From Hyphomicrobiales bacterium (GTDB lineage: Bacteria; Pseudomonadota; Alphaproteobacteria; Rhizobiales; Rhizobiaceae), in assembly GCA_900473185.1 (NCBI GenBank), contig UCKU01000034.1, positions 62,001 through 126,000 on the forward strand: DNA of 64,000 nucleotides. The letters are read 5' to 3'. Position numbers and translations under genes: made by a program. The notes under the pieces were generated by a model that was given only the letters and a program-made list of their open reading frames with translations, was not told the DNA's origin and searched no databases. The stretch's first letter is position 1, and the number at the start of each line of letters is the position of its first letter. Below are positions 1-8,157 of the stretch, one piece after another.

Positions 1-179
1 TCGCTGACGCCGCGCAGCACGCTCGGCAGAAGATCGCAGCTCTCGAAAGCAGATGTATTGCGCCTGTAGGTAACCTCATCGTCCGCTGCGCCGTCGATAT
101 AGTTGAAGATCGGCCCGGGAAGGCGTTGTTTGGCGAGACGGCGGAAGTCATGGAAATTATGGCAGTCTGAAAGGCGCAT
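1..179 (-). CDS. FMN-dependent alpha-hydroxyacid dehydrogenase (LldD-like), N-terminal fragment
   Basis: Only the first 59 codons lie in the window; the gene continues beyond base 1. Translating the minus strand from the ATG at 179 gives MRLSDCHNFHDFRRLAKQRL, followed by PGPIFNYIDGAADDEVTYRRN. This is the typical opening of FMN-dependent L-lactate, mandelate and glycolate oxidase-family enzymes (leading helix, then FxYIDGGAxDExTxxRN). Such enzymes oxidise a 2-hydroxyacid to the 2-ketoacid at the membrane or in the cytosol. The upstream ATGs at 205 and 210 are out of frame, so 179 is the start. The substrate cannot be judged from this fragment. Confidence 0.8.
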   Translation of the reverse strand, partial: MRLSDCHNFHDFRRLAKQRLPGPIFNYIDGAADDEVTYRRNTSAFESCDLLPSVLRGVS

Positions 180-391
180 ACTCGTATCCAATCGAGGGCT
201 GGCATGTCATGCCTCCAGCCGATGAGCGGCCGCGAGACCTCCTCGTCTTCGCGATCCATGACCTATGGGATACGATTATTATCGCACCAATCTCAAGCTC
301 TCTTGAGTGCGCTTCCGTCGCCTTGTCAGAGAAAGGAGCATTTTATTGCCCGGCCGCCATGCGAGATGACATCCTTTGCGGAGACGCCGGA

Positions 392-1069
392 TCAGCGGGT
401 GGGCTTCACGGCCAGCCAGATGACATGCCGTGCACCACCGCGCTTGCTGTTGGCGCGCGTATTGATCGCATCGACCGCAAAACCGCTATCCTTCAGCCGG
501 CGGGTGAAGGATGGATCAGGCCCTGAGGACCAGACGGCGAGCACGCCGCCGGGGCGGAGCGCCTCGCGCGCGGATTTCAGCCCGGCAAAATCATAAAGCC
601 GGTCGTTGGATTTGCGGGTCAGCCCGTCAGGGCCGTTGTCGACGTCGAGCAGGATAGCGTCATAGCTGGCCTTTCCGGCACTGATTGCCTCGCCGACATC
701 GCCCTGATGGATCGAGACACGCGGATCGTCGAGGCAGCCCTTGAAGACCTCCGCCATTGGACCTCGCGCCCAGGCGACGACCGCCGGCACCAGTTCGGCG
801 ACGACGACACCGGCATCCTCGGGCACTACAGCCAGTGCTGCCCGCAGCGTAAAGCCCATGCCGAGGCCACCGATCAAGATTTTCGGCTTCGGATGCGATT
901 TGATCCGCTCGAAGGAGAGCGTGGCGAGCGCTTCTTCTGAGCCGCTGAGGCGGCTGTTCATCAACTCGTTGGTGCCGAGCATGATGGAAAATTCGGTTCC
1001 GCGCTGCTTCAGCCGTAGTTCATCGCCGCCGGGAATGGTCGCGGAATCGAGCTGGATCCAGGGAAGCAT
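392..1069 (-). CDS. Spermidine synthase-like SAM-dependent methyltransferase-fold protein
   Basis: About 225 residues with a Rossmann methyltransferase core. A glycine-rich SAM loop (ILIGGLGMGFT) is followed by an acidic strand end (VVVAELVPAVVAWAR), then DAILLDVDNGPDG and LRPGGVLAVWSS. This pattern is shared by spermidine synthase-like proteins, but the protein is shorter than true SpeE and lacks an obvious N-terminal beta-hairpin domain, so polyamine synthesis is not implied. The reading frame can extend to an ATG at 1108. I prefer 1069 (MLPWIQLDSATIPGG) because the homologous core begins there; neither start has a strong ribosome site. It lies 69 bp after the ATPase gene and could be the last gene of that operon. 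The substrate is unknown. Confidence 0.75.
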   Translation of the reverse strand: MLPWIQLDSATIPGGDELRLKQRGTEFSIMLGTNELMNSRLSGSEEALATLSFERIKSHPKPKILIGGLGMGFTLRAALAVVPEDAGVVVAELVPAVVAWARGPMAEVFKGCLDDPRVSIHQGDVGEAISAGKASYDAILLDVDNGPDGLTRKSNDRLYDFAGLKSAREALRPGGVLAVWSSGPDPSFTRRLKDSGFAVDAINTRANSKRGGARHVIWLAVKPTR

Positions 1070-1138
1070 GGCAGTTTCGTCTCGCTGAAAGGGACCGTCC
1101 CCTAGCATAGGGCGACGGTCGAAGCCAGCAAGTCGCGC

Positions 1139-2038
1139 TCAGACCACACGCACGAAATGATCGGGCTCGTGCTCCACCACCTGTTCCTGCGGCGCGGCGG
1201 AACGGCGACGGATATCGTCCACTTCCTGCGGCTGCAGGCGTGTGCGCGGATCGTCGAAGCGCACGTCCGGATCCGGCACCGCCGAGAGCAGAAGGCGGGT
1301 ATAGGGATGCAGCGGATTGTCGATCACCTTGGCCGTATTGCCCCATTCGACGATCTGGCCGGAATACATGACGGCGATATCCTCCGCCACGTAGCGGGCA
1401 GTGGCGATATCGTGGGTGATGTAGAGCAGGCCGAGATTCATCTCCTTCTTCATCTCGTTCAGGAGATTGAGAACGCCGAGGCGCACGGAGACATCGAGCA
1501 TCGAAGTCGGCTCGTCGGCAACGATCACTTCCGGCTGCGCCGCAAGGGCGCGGGCGATATTGACGCGCTGGCGCTGGCCGCCCGAAAGTTCGTGCGGATA
1601 TTTCGGCGCGACGATATCGGGATCGAGCTTTACGCGCTCGAGCAGGTCGCGCACCGTCGCGTCGATCTGCTTGCCGCGGATATCCGGCCGATGCAGCTTC
1701 AGCGGCCGCTGCAGATGATGGGCGATCGTGTGGGCCGGGTTTAGCGAGGCGAAGGGATCCTGGAAGATCATCTGCACCGAACGGCGGTAGCGGGCGGTCT
1801 CGTCCGCCTTGGCGCCTTCGACGGGGCGGCCCTTGTAGAGGATCTGCCCTGTTGTCGGCGAATATTCATGCATCGCCATGCGGGCGCAGGTCGTCTTGCC
1901 GCTGCCGGATTCGCCAACCAGCGCCAGCGCACGGCCGGCATGGAGCGAGAATGAGATGGCGCGGGCGGCATGAACCGTGGAAGCGCCGTGACCGAAGGTC
2001 TTGGTGACCTTGTCGAGGGCGAGGATGGCATCGCTCAT
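1139..2038 (-). CDS. ABC transporter ATP-binding protein, oligopeptide type (DppF/OppF-like)
   Basis: 299-residue ATPase of the peptide/nickel family. The Walker A GESGSGKTT is at about residues 42-50, the ABC signature is LSGGQRQRVNIARAL, and Walker B is EVIVADEPTSMLDVS. The C-terminal tail NPLHPYTRLLLSAVPDPD is the usual oligopeptide-ATPase extension. It pairs with the ATPase just upstream, with a 4-bp ATGA overlap, so the two are translationally coupled and form the cytoplasmic motor of the importer encoded by the five genes 1139-6401. The family transports di- and oligopeptides, but also chitin or plant oligosaccharides and muropeptides. Confidence 0.93.
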   Translation of the reverse strand: MSDAILALDKVTKTFGHGASTVHAARAISFSLHAGRALALVGESGSGKTTCARMAMHEYSPTTGQILYKGRPVEGAKADETARYRRSVQMIFQDPFASLNPAHTIAHHLQRPLKLHRPDIRGKQIDATVRDLLERVKLDPDIVAPKYPHELSGGQRQRVNIARALAAQPEVIVADEPTSMLDVSVRLGVLNLLNEMKKEMNLGLLYITHDIATARYVAEDIAVMYSGQIVEWGNTAKVIDNPLHPYTRLLLSAVPDPDVRFDDPRTRLQPQEVDDIRRRSAAPQEQVVEHEPDHFVRVV

Positions 2039-2838
2039 AGCAGTACGCCTCCGTGAAGCGAGGGGAAGGAGGCCCAGAGTTTTCGGGTGTATTCGTGCTG
2101 CGGCGTCTTGTAGATCGCTTCGGCATCGTTCTGCTCGACAAGCTTGCCCTGGAGCATGATGCCGATCCGGTCGCAGAACTGCACCATCAGGCCGAGATCG
2201 TGGGTGATGAAGAGCACGGAGAAGCCGAATTGTTTCCGGAGCTCGTTGATGCGCTGCAGGATTTCCCGCTGCACCACGACGTCGAGTGCTGTCGTCGGCT
2301 CGTCCATGACGACGAGCTTCGGATCGAGCGCCATGCAGATGGCGATGACGATGCGCTGGCGCATGCCGCCCGAGAACTGGTGCGGATAGTTGCGCATGCG
2401 ATCCGGCGCGATATCGACGAGCCGCAGCATTTCAGCCGTGCGCTCGCGCGCCTCGGCCTTCGTCATGCCCTTGTGGGTGCGCAGCACGTCATAAAACTGG
2501 TCCTCGATGCGCAGCACCGGGTTCAGCGAGTTCATGGCGCTCTGGAACACCATGGCGACTTCGCGCCAGCGGAATGCGGCAAGTGCCTTCGGGTCGAGGT
2601 CCAGCACGTCGCGGCCGGCAAGCAGGATCCGGCTTTCCTTGCGGATCAGCGCCGGCGGCTTGTGCAGGCGGCTGATGGCAAAGGCGATCGTGCTCTTGCC
2701 GCAGCCGGATTCACCGGCGAGGCCGAAGACTTCGCCGGGGGCGACGTCAAAGCTCACATTATCGACGGCGCGAAAGTCCTTCTCCTCGCCGATATAGTCG
2801 ATCGTGAGGTTTTTTACGGAAAGCAATGGTTGGGTCAC
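2035..2838 (-). CDS. ABC transporter ATP-binding protein, oligopeptide type (DppD/OppD-like)
   Basis: 267-residue ATPase. Walker A (GESGCGKST) is at residues 42-50, followed by the signature FSGGMRQRIVIAICMAL and Walker B KLVVMDEPTTALDVV. The end is shorter than most DppD proteins and stops soon after the KTPQHEYTRKLWASFPSL segment. It overlaps both neighbours by 4 bp (ATGA), as expected in a tightly coupled transporter operon. With the DppF-like subunit it should form the heterodimeric nucleotide-binding pair. Confidence 0.92.
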   Translation of the reverse strand: MTQPLLSVKNLTIDYIGEEKDFRAVDNVSFDVAPGEVFGLAGESGCGKSTIAFAISRLHKPPALIRKESRILLAGRDVLDLDPKALAAFRWREVAMVFQSAMNSLNPVLRIEDQFYDVLRTHKGMTKAEARERTAEMLRLVDIAPDRMRNYPHQFSGGMRQRIVIAICMALDPKLVVMDEPTTALDVVVQREILQRINELRKQFGFSVLFITHDLGLMVQFCDRIGIMLQGKLVEQNDAEAIYKTPQHEYTRKLWASFPSLHGGVLL

Positions 2839-3713
2839 AGGCGGCCCTCCCCGGAGCGGACGAGCAGGGACCAGCGCTTCAGATGATTGCCGGTGCGCAG
2901 GCGCGGATTGGCGATCTCATCGACGGCGAAATTGAGAAGCGACATGCCGATGCCGAGGAAAGCGAGCGCGAAGCAGGGCGTGAGAATATCCCACCAGGCC
3001 CCGACCGAAAGTGCGGAAGCCTTCTGCGCATTATAGAGCATGGTGCCCCAGGACACGACGCGCGGATCACCGAGGCCGAGGAATTCCAGCGTTGCTTCGG
3101 TGATGATGGCGAAGATGACGCTGCCGATGAAATTGATGCCGACGATGGAAATCACGTTGGGGAAAATCTCGAATGTCATGATGCGCCATTGCGGCTCGCC
3201 CATCATCTCAGCCGATTTGACATAGTCTTTCTGCTTGACGGAGAGCGTTTCGGCGCGGGTCACGCGCGCACCCCAGGCCCAGGATGTGCCGCCAAGGATA
3301 AGCGCGATGACAACAGGGCTCGCCTGGCCGATGAAGGCTGCGAGAACGAGCAACAACGGCAGGTTCGGCACGACGAGCACCATGTTCGTAAAGAAGCTGA
3401 TGACCTCGTCCGTCTTGCCGCCACGATAGCCGGAGATGATGCCGAGCGCGGTACCGACGGCGGTGATCAACAGGCCGGCGCCGAAGCCGACGGCAAGCGA
3501 GGTGCGCGCGCCATAGATCAGCCGGGCAAAGACATCCTGGCCGATGCGTGTCGTGCCGAGAATATGTTCGGCTGATGGAGGCTGGTGCGGACGGCCGGTG
3601 CGGGCGGCGGGATCGTAATGCGTCAGCAGCGGGGCTGCGATTGCCACGATGACGATGAAGGCGATGATGGCGAGGCCGATCAGCGCCTTGCGATTGCGGA
3701 GCAGGCTCTTCAT
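2835..3713 (-). CDS. ABC transporter permease (DppC-like)
   Basis: 292 residues with an N-terminal membrane segment (LIGLAIIAFIVIVAIAAPLL), a short periplasmic region carrying the DppC-type HILGTTRIGQDVFARLIYGARTSL motif, and a permease core of about five further membrane spans. The EAA-loop region reads ASPVVIALILGGTSWAWGARVTRAETL. The start is 1 bp after the stop of the DppB-like permease. Together they form the membrane channel of the importer. Confidence 0.93.
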   Translation of the reverse strand: MKSLLRNRKALIGLAIIAFIVIVAIAAPLLTHYDPAARTGRPHQPPSAEHILGTTRIGQDVFARLIYGARTSLAVGFGAGLLITAVGTALGIISGYRGGKTDEVISFFTNMVLVVPNLPLLLVLAAFIGQASPVVIALILGGTSWAWGARVTRAETLSVKQKDYVKSAEMMGEPQWRIMTFEIFPNVISIVGINFIGSVIFAIITEATLEFLGLGDPRVVSWGTMLYNAQKASALSVGAWWDILTPCFALAFLGIGMSLLNFAVDEIANPRLRTGNHLKRWSLLVRSGEGRL

Positions 3714-3714
3714 C

Positions 3715-4692
3715 TCACGCTCCCTTCAGTCGCGGATCGAGCAGCACGTAGCTGACATCGACGATGAAATTGGCGATCAGCATGGTCGCGGTCATGATGA
3801 GAAGTTGGCCCTGGATGACGGGATAGTCGCGGGCAAGGATCGCCTGGTAGAGGATGTTGCCGAGGCCGGGATAGTTATAGACGACCTCTGTCACCAATGA
3901 GCCGCCGAGAATGGTGCCGATGGCGATCGCAAGACTTGAGACGGTCGGCAGCAGCGCGTTGCGGGCCGCATACCAGAGCATCACATGCCGGTCGGACAGG
4001 CCCTTGGCGCGGGCCATGACGATATAGTCCTCGCCAAGCAGGTTGATCATGTTGTTGCGCATGGTGACGGTAAAGCCGCCGACCAGCACGGTGCAGAGCG
4101 TGATCATCGGCAGGATGCCGTGATAGGCGACACTGCCGATATATTGAAAGCTGAAGGCCGGATCGAGCGAGGGATCGGCCGCATAGCCGTTCGGGAACCA
4201 GCCGAGCGTGAAACCGAAGAAAAACAGCACGATCAGCGAGGTGACGACGGCCGGTACCGATGTCGCGAAGATCGCGCCGATCGAGACGATGACGTCGAAT
4301 TTGCTGCCGCGCCGCCAGGCAGCGACGATGCCGAGGAAGGTGCCGAGCGCGAAGCTGATGATCGTTGCCGTACCCATCAGGCCGACGGTCCACACCAGCG
4401 CATGGCCGAGCACGGACGTCACCGGCAGCGGGAAATATTTGATCGAGCGGCCGAGATCGCCGGTAAAGATGCTGCCGAGATAGGTGAGGTACTGCTGCCA
4501 GAGCGGCCCTTCGACGAAGCCGAAGGTGAGCTTCAGCGCTTGCAGGCTTTCCGGCGGCAGTTCGGCGCCCGCACTCGAAAACATGATGCGCACGGGATCG
4601 CCCGGCATCAGCCGGGGCAGGAAGAAATTGATCGTCGCTGCCGCGATGAAGGCCGCCAGGTAAAAGGCGAGGCGGCGAAGCAGAAAGGCCAT
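3715..4692 (-). CDS. ABC transporter permease (DppB-like)
   Basis: 325-residue inner-membrane protein. It has an N-terminal transmembrane helix (FYLAAFIAAATINFFLPRLMPGDP), the DppB-like PGDP motif, and five or more further hydrophobic segments. The EAA-type loop, YIVMARAKGLSDRHVMLWYAARNALLP, contacts the ATPase. It is first of the four membrane and ATPase genes and is separated from the binding-protein gene by a 62-bp gap that holds a strong hairpin. Confidence 0.93.
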   Translation of the reverse strand: MAFLLRRLAFYLAAFIAAATINFFLPRLMPGDPVRIMFSSAGAELPPESLQALKLTFGFVEGPLWQQYLTYLGSIFTGDLGRSIKYFPLPVTSVLGHALVWTVGLMGTATIISFALGTFLGIVAAWRRGSKFDVIVSIGAIFATSVPAVVTSLIVLFFFGFTLGWFPNGYAADPSLDPAFSFQYIGSVAYHGILPMITLCTVLVGGFTVTMRNNMINLLGEDYIVMARAKGLSDRHVMLWYAARNALLPTVSSLAIAIGTILGGSLVTEVVYNYPGLGNILYQAILARDYPVIQGQLLIMTATMLIANFIVDVSYVLLDPRLKGA

Positions 4693-4708
4693 GGGGACTC
4701 CGTCAAAA

Positions 4709-4737
4709 CAGGAGCGGCGCTTGCCGCGCCGCTCCTG
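4709..4737 (-). terminator. Strong hairpin between the binding-protein gene and the DppB-like permease gene
   Basis: Perfect 12-bp inverted repeat (CAGGAGCGGCGC against GCGCCGCTCCTG) with a 5-nt loop, followed on the minus strand by TTTTGACG. It has the form of an intrinsic terminator but lies inside an operon. It probably acts as a partial terminator or 3'-end stabiliser that lets the binding-protein transcript exceed that of the permease and ATPase genes. Confidence 0.75.
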
Positions 4738-4754
4738 CCGTTTGTAATAATGGC

Positions 4755-6401
4755 TTACTTGACCGGCTCGAGCGCCAGCAGGTTCAGAAGACGTGCCGGG
4801 TTGGTACGCGAGATGGACGGATTAACGAAGGGGTTTTCCTTGGTCGACCAGCCGGTGAAGCGCTTGGTGTTGTACTGATACCAGTTCGGATTGTTGAAGA
4901 CGGGGATGACAGGCATGTTTTCGGCCACGATGCGCTGCGCCTTGTTCATCGCTTCCTTCTGCTTGTCGAGATCGGCCGTGTGGGTGAACTGGGTGACCAG
5001 ATCTTCCACTTCCGGGTTGAACCAGCGCTGCGCAGTGAAGCGCGTCTTGCCCTTGTCCGAGGCGCTGAATGCGCGCTTGTAGGGATAGTAGGGCGAGGCC
5101 GAAGCCGGCAGGCTGTTGATCGCCGCATCGAACTTGCCGTCGATGAGATCGGAGGTCCAGACGGCCTCTTCCGGCGTCTCGATCTTGGCATCAATGCCGA
5201 CAGCCTGCATGCCTTCGATGGCGATATTGACCGTGTCGATCCAGTCTGTCCAGGAGTTCGGAACGATGATCGAGAAGGCGATTTTCGAACCATCCGGATT
5301 GTCGCGCAGGCCATCGCCGTCCTTGTCGACATAGCCGGCTTCGTCGAGCAGCGCCTTGGCGGCATCGGCGTCATAGGCGGCGAACTTGCCGAAGTCGGCC
5401 TTGACCGACGGGTCCGCCCAGCTCTTGTAGAGCTCGCCCATCAGGCCGGGGTCTTCGTTCAGCGTCGGATAGCCGTAGCCGGCGACATCGATCATCGTCT
5501 TGCGGTCAAGCGCCATGGAGACCGCCTGGCGGAACTTCACGTCGTTGAAGGCCTTTTTGTTGGCCTCATTCGACGTCTCGAGATTGAACAGGAACGCAAC
5601 CATGCTGCTCGGCGAATACCAGTAGTGATAGTGATCCGGATCCTTCGAGACATAGACATTGTCGATATCGGGGATGAAGGAGACGCCCCAGTCGAGCGTG
5701 CCGTCGGCCGTCGCCGTCAGGATCTGGTTGTTGTCGGCAAGCTGCGGGAAGCGCATGCAGTCGACCTTCAGATGCTCGGCATCCCAGTAGTTCGGGTTGC
5801 GGCACTGGTCGTAGGTCTGGCCGGTGAAGCGCGGCACTTCCGTCAGCGGGCCGCTTCCGACAGGGGTTTCGTTGGCGTAGGTGACCGGATCGGCAACGTC
5901 CTTCCAGACATGCTCGGGTACGATCGGCAGCTGCGACAGCTGCTCGGCGGCAAGCGAGCTCGGATTGGCGAGCGTGAAGCGTACCGTCTGGGCATCGACT
6001 GCCTGCACGTCGGTGATGAAGCTCCAGATGCTGACGAAGTCGAGCGCCGGAAATTTCTTCAGATAGTCATAGGTGAACTTGACGTCGGCAGAGGTCAAAG
6101 GCTTGCCGTCCGACCACTTCAGGTTCGGGCGCAGCTTGAAGTCGATGCTCTTCAGGTCGTCGGAGAGCTTGAAGCTTTCAGCCAGGCGATAGACCGGCTT
6201 GTTGCTGTCGAAGCGGTTGAAGATGACCAGCGGCTCATAGATGAAGTCGAGGGTCGATTGGCGCGACGAGGTCTGGTTGAACGGGTTGAAGTTGCGCACC
6301 CAAGTCGTTGCCGGCTCGATATTGGCCGTCAGGATGGTCTGCGCCATGGCCGAGCCTGACAGCATGGTCAGCGCGGCGGCCGCTAGAATATATTTCTTCA
6401 T
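4755..6401 (-). CDS. Periplasmic substrate-binding protein of a family-5 (peptide/oligosaccharide) ABC transporter
   Basis: 548 residues. A signal peptide (MKKYILAAAALTMLSGSAMA, then QTIL) is followed by the SBP_bac_5 fold: YEPLVIFN, the hallmark LKWSDGKPLTSADVKFTYDYL, and VPEHVW. A calcium-loop-like DKDGDGLRDN stretch lies at about residue 353. This family includes dipeptide-binding proteins, but also chitooligosaccharide and beta-glucan binders. The adjacent hexosaminidase makes an amino-sugar oligosaccharide or muropeptide ligand more likely than a plain peptide; that is inference. The start is well fixed by the signal peptide. Confidence 0.93.
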   Translation of the reverse strand: MKKYILAAAALTMLSGSAMAQTILTANIEPATTWVRNFNPFNQTSSRQSTLDFIYEPLVIFNRFDSNKPVYRLAESFKLSDDLKSIDFKLRPNLKWSDGKPLTSADVKFTYDYLKKFPALDFVSIWSFITDVQAVDAQTVRFTLANPSSLAAEQLSQLPIVPEHVWKDVADPVTYANETPVGSGPLTEVPRFTGQTYDQCRNPNYWDAEHLKVDCMRFPQLADNNQILTATADGTLDWGVSFIPDIDNVYVSKDPDHYHYWYSPSSMVAFLFNLETSNEANKKAFNDVKFRQAVSMALDRKTMIDVAGYGYPTLNEDPGLMGELYKSWADPSVKADFGKFAAYDADAAKALLDEAGYVDKDGDGLRDNPDGSKIAFSIIVPNSWTDWIDTVNIAIEGMQAVGIDAKIETPEEAVWTSDLIDGKFDAAINSLPASASPYYPYKRAFSASDKGKTRFTAQRWFNPEVEDLVTQFTHTADLDKQKEAMNKAQRIVAENMPVIPVFNNPNWYQYNTKRFTGWSTKENPFVNPSISRTNPARLLNLLALEPVK

Positions 6402-6445
6402 GTCAAATTCCCCTTTTCTTATGCGGTGAAAAATCGTCGCTCCGG

Positions 6446-7468
6446 TCAGGAGACCAGCGCACTTGCAAACATGGATTCGACTTCCGCCTGGGCAGCGCGA
6501 TAGTCGATCTTGAGAGTACCGAGGCGTGCCTTACCGGCGGCGATACGCTTCTGTGCGGTTTCGGTCAGCGGGCGTGCGGCCTTGGCGGCGGCTTCGCTGT
6601 CCTTGACGCAGCCGTGGCTGTGCAGTGCGATGTCGAAACCGGCATCGAGCACCTGGGAGACGCGTTCCGGCAGGGTGCCCTGCAGCGATTCCATGAAGAT
6701 GCAGTCGGAGATCAGTACGCCGTCGTAACCCATGTCCTTGCGGATTACGTCATGCATGATCGGCGAGATGGAAGCCGGCAGCTCGGCGTCATAGGCGGAG
6801 TAGACGACATGGGCGACCATCGCCCAGGGCGTGTCCTTCAGCGTCACGAAAGGCTTGAAGTCGGTTGCGGTCAGTGTCTCGCGCGAGGCGTCGACGACCG
6901 GGCGCTCCTTATGGGAATCGAGCGTTGCGCGGCCGTGGCCGGGGATATGCTTCATGACCGGCATGTTGCCGGTTTCCAGGAGACCATCGACCACTTCGCG
7001 GCCGAGCGCAGCAATGAAATCCGGATCCGGGCCGAAGGAGCGGGCGCCGATCACAGCGCTCGTCGTCTCGAAGACGAGATCGAGAACAGGCGAGCAGCCG
7101 CTCGAAAGGCCGAGTTCGCTCATCATCGCGCCCATGGCCTGGGCGGAAAGGCGCAGCGCCTTCTTGCCGAGGTCGAGATCGCGGCGGGCAAGTTCGGCGA
7201 ACTGGCCGAAGCTGCGGAAGAGCGGCCAGGGGCCGGCATCCATATGCTGCACACGTCCGCCTTCCTGGTCGGTGAAGACGGGAGCATCGTCGCGGCCGAC
7301 AGCCTCGCGGAAACGGTCGATCAGGATCTTTGCCTGTTCCGGATTGCGCAGGTTGCGGCGACCGACGAAGAGGCCGAGCGGATTGGTGTCGCGGAAGAGG
7401 GCGAATTCATCGTCCGAAAGCGTCGGATTGGGGAGGCCGACAAAGAGAGCGAGCGGGGTCGAGGACAC
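6446..7468 (-). CDS. Glycoside hydrolase family 3 beta-N-acetylhexosaminidase (NagZ-like)
   Basis: 340 residues, no signal peptide, so cytoplasmic. The NagZ signature KHIPGHG (173-179) is followed by the DSH triad at 184-186, whose histidine is the acid/base in this subfamily. The nucleophile motif SDCIFM carries Asp255. Family enzymes remove terminal beta-linked GlcNAc, for example from GlcNAc-anhydroMurNAc peptides or chitooligosaccharides. It sits between the acetyltransferase and binding-protein genes, so it likely cleaves what the transporter brings in. Rhizobia usually also carry a housekeeping nagZ elsewhere, so this is probably a dedicated second copy. The family call is firm; the substrate is inferred. 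Confidence 0.9.
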   Translation of the reverse strand: MSSTPLALFVGLPNPTLSDDEFALFRDTNPLGLFVGRRNLRNPEQAKILIDRFREAVGRDDAPVFTDQEGGRVQHMDAGPWPLFRSFGQFAELARRDLDLGKKALRLSAQAMGAMMSELGLSSGCSPVLDLVFETTSAVIGARSFGPDPDFIAALGREVVDGLLETGNMPVMKHIPGHGRATLDSHKERPVVDASRETLTATDFKPFVTLKDTPWAMVAHVVYSAYDAELPASISPIMHDVIRKDMGYDGVLISDCIFMESLQGTLPERVSQVLDAGFDIALHSHGCVKDSEAAAKAARPLTETAQKRIAAGKARLGTLKIDYRAAQAEVESMFASALVS

Positions 7469-7494
7469 TATTTCAAAACTCCGGTATCAGATGG

Positions 7495-7974
7495 TCATTT
7501 CGGCTGGCTTCGCAGCATGCCTTCGTAAACGCCCTTGTCGGGGGCAGGAATTTCGACCGCGCCTGCGGTCTTGACGTAGAAATCGACCGGGCCGGCATCG
7601 CCGATGAACGCATAGGCGTGGCCGAGCGTCTTCAGGTTTTGCAGGCAGGCGGAAAAGAGGGCGAGGCCGATGCCCTTACCACGCGCCGCGGGATCGACGC
7701 CGGTCGGGCCGAAAAAGCCGCGGGCCGTCGTGTCATAGCAGGCAAAGCCGAGCAGTTTACCGTTCTCAACGGCGATCAGGCAGGCAACGGGCTGACGGGA
7801 AAAAGCGACGGTGACTTCACTTGCCCAGTTTTCGCTGAAGTGCTCCCGCACCCATCCGGCCACGACATGAAGTTCCGGCGGCAGAGCCGGACGGATTGTG
7901 ATGCCGACGGAGCCGGCTTTTTCTTTCAGTTCCGCGAGCTTCGTGGAATATAAGCTCACAAGCAGGTCCGACAC
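7495..7974 (-). CDS. GNAT-family N-acetyltransferase
   Basis: 159 residues from a GTG start at 7974. The GTG is chosen because a strong ribosome site (GGGGAGGAATTC) lies just upstream, although the frame is open to 8106. The GNAT core is visible: an acceptor strand GKLLGFACYD, the acetyl-CoA loop VDPAARGKGIGLALFSACL, and a terminal FYVKTAGAVEIP segment. It is the first gene of the transporter/hexosaminidase operon and may acetylate an amino-sugar or peptide intermediate. The actual substrate is not deducible. Confidence 0.85.
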   Translation of the reverse strand: MSDLLVSLYSTKLAELKEKAGSVGITIRPALPPELHVVAGWVREHFSENWASEVTVAFSRQPVACLIAVENGKLLGFACYDTTARGFFGPTGVDPAARGKGIGLALFSACLQNLKTLGHAYAFIGDAGPVDFYVKTAGAVEIPAPDKGVYEGMLRSQPK

Positions 7975-7990
7975 CCGAATTCCTCCCCTT

Positions 7991-8008
7991 ATTCCTTTAT
8001 TACGGAAT
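7991..8008. promoter_or_regulatory. Palindromic candidate operator upstream of the GNAT/hexosaminidase/ABC operon
   Basis: ATTCC-N8-GGAAT perfect inverted repeat, 17 bp upstream of the GTG start and partly next to the ribosome site. Its position would allow a repressor to block the operon. No regulator gene lies beside it, so the binding protein is unknown. Confidence 0.4.
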
Positions 8009-8100
8009 GTATCCCCTTTTAATGACATAGCTTTGGATATATGGCCGGCCATGTCAACAGGCTTTTTTGCGAGGCAGCGCGGTTCAACTGAGGGTAGGTA

Positions 8101-8131
8101 AAACAAAACGGCCCGGTTTGACCGGGCCGTT
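8101..8131 (-). terminator. Rho-independent terminator of the thiMED operon
   Basis: Stem AACGGCCCGG / CCGGGCCGTT (8107-8116 and 8122-8131) with a 5-nt loop. On the minus strand it continues into GTTTTGTTTT. It begins 26 bp after the thiD stop codon. Confidence 0.85.
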
Positions 8132-8157
8132 GGGCAATCTTTAAATTGTAATCGAGC

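Noticed and set aside
2053..2886. A 277-codon plus-strand frame opposite the DppD-like ATPase
   Set aside because: His/Asp/Arg-rich antisense shadow of a high-GC gene; no homology pattern.
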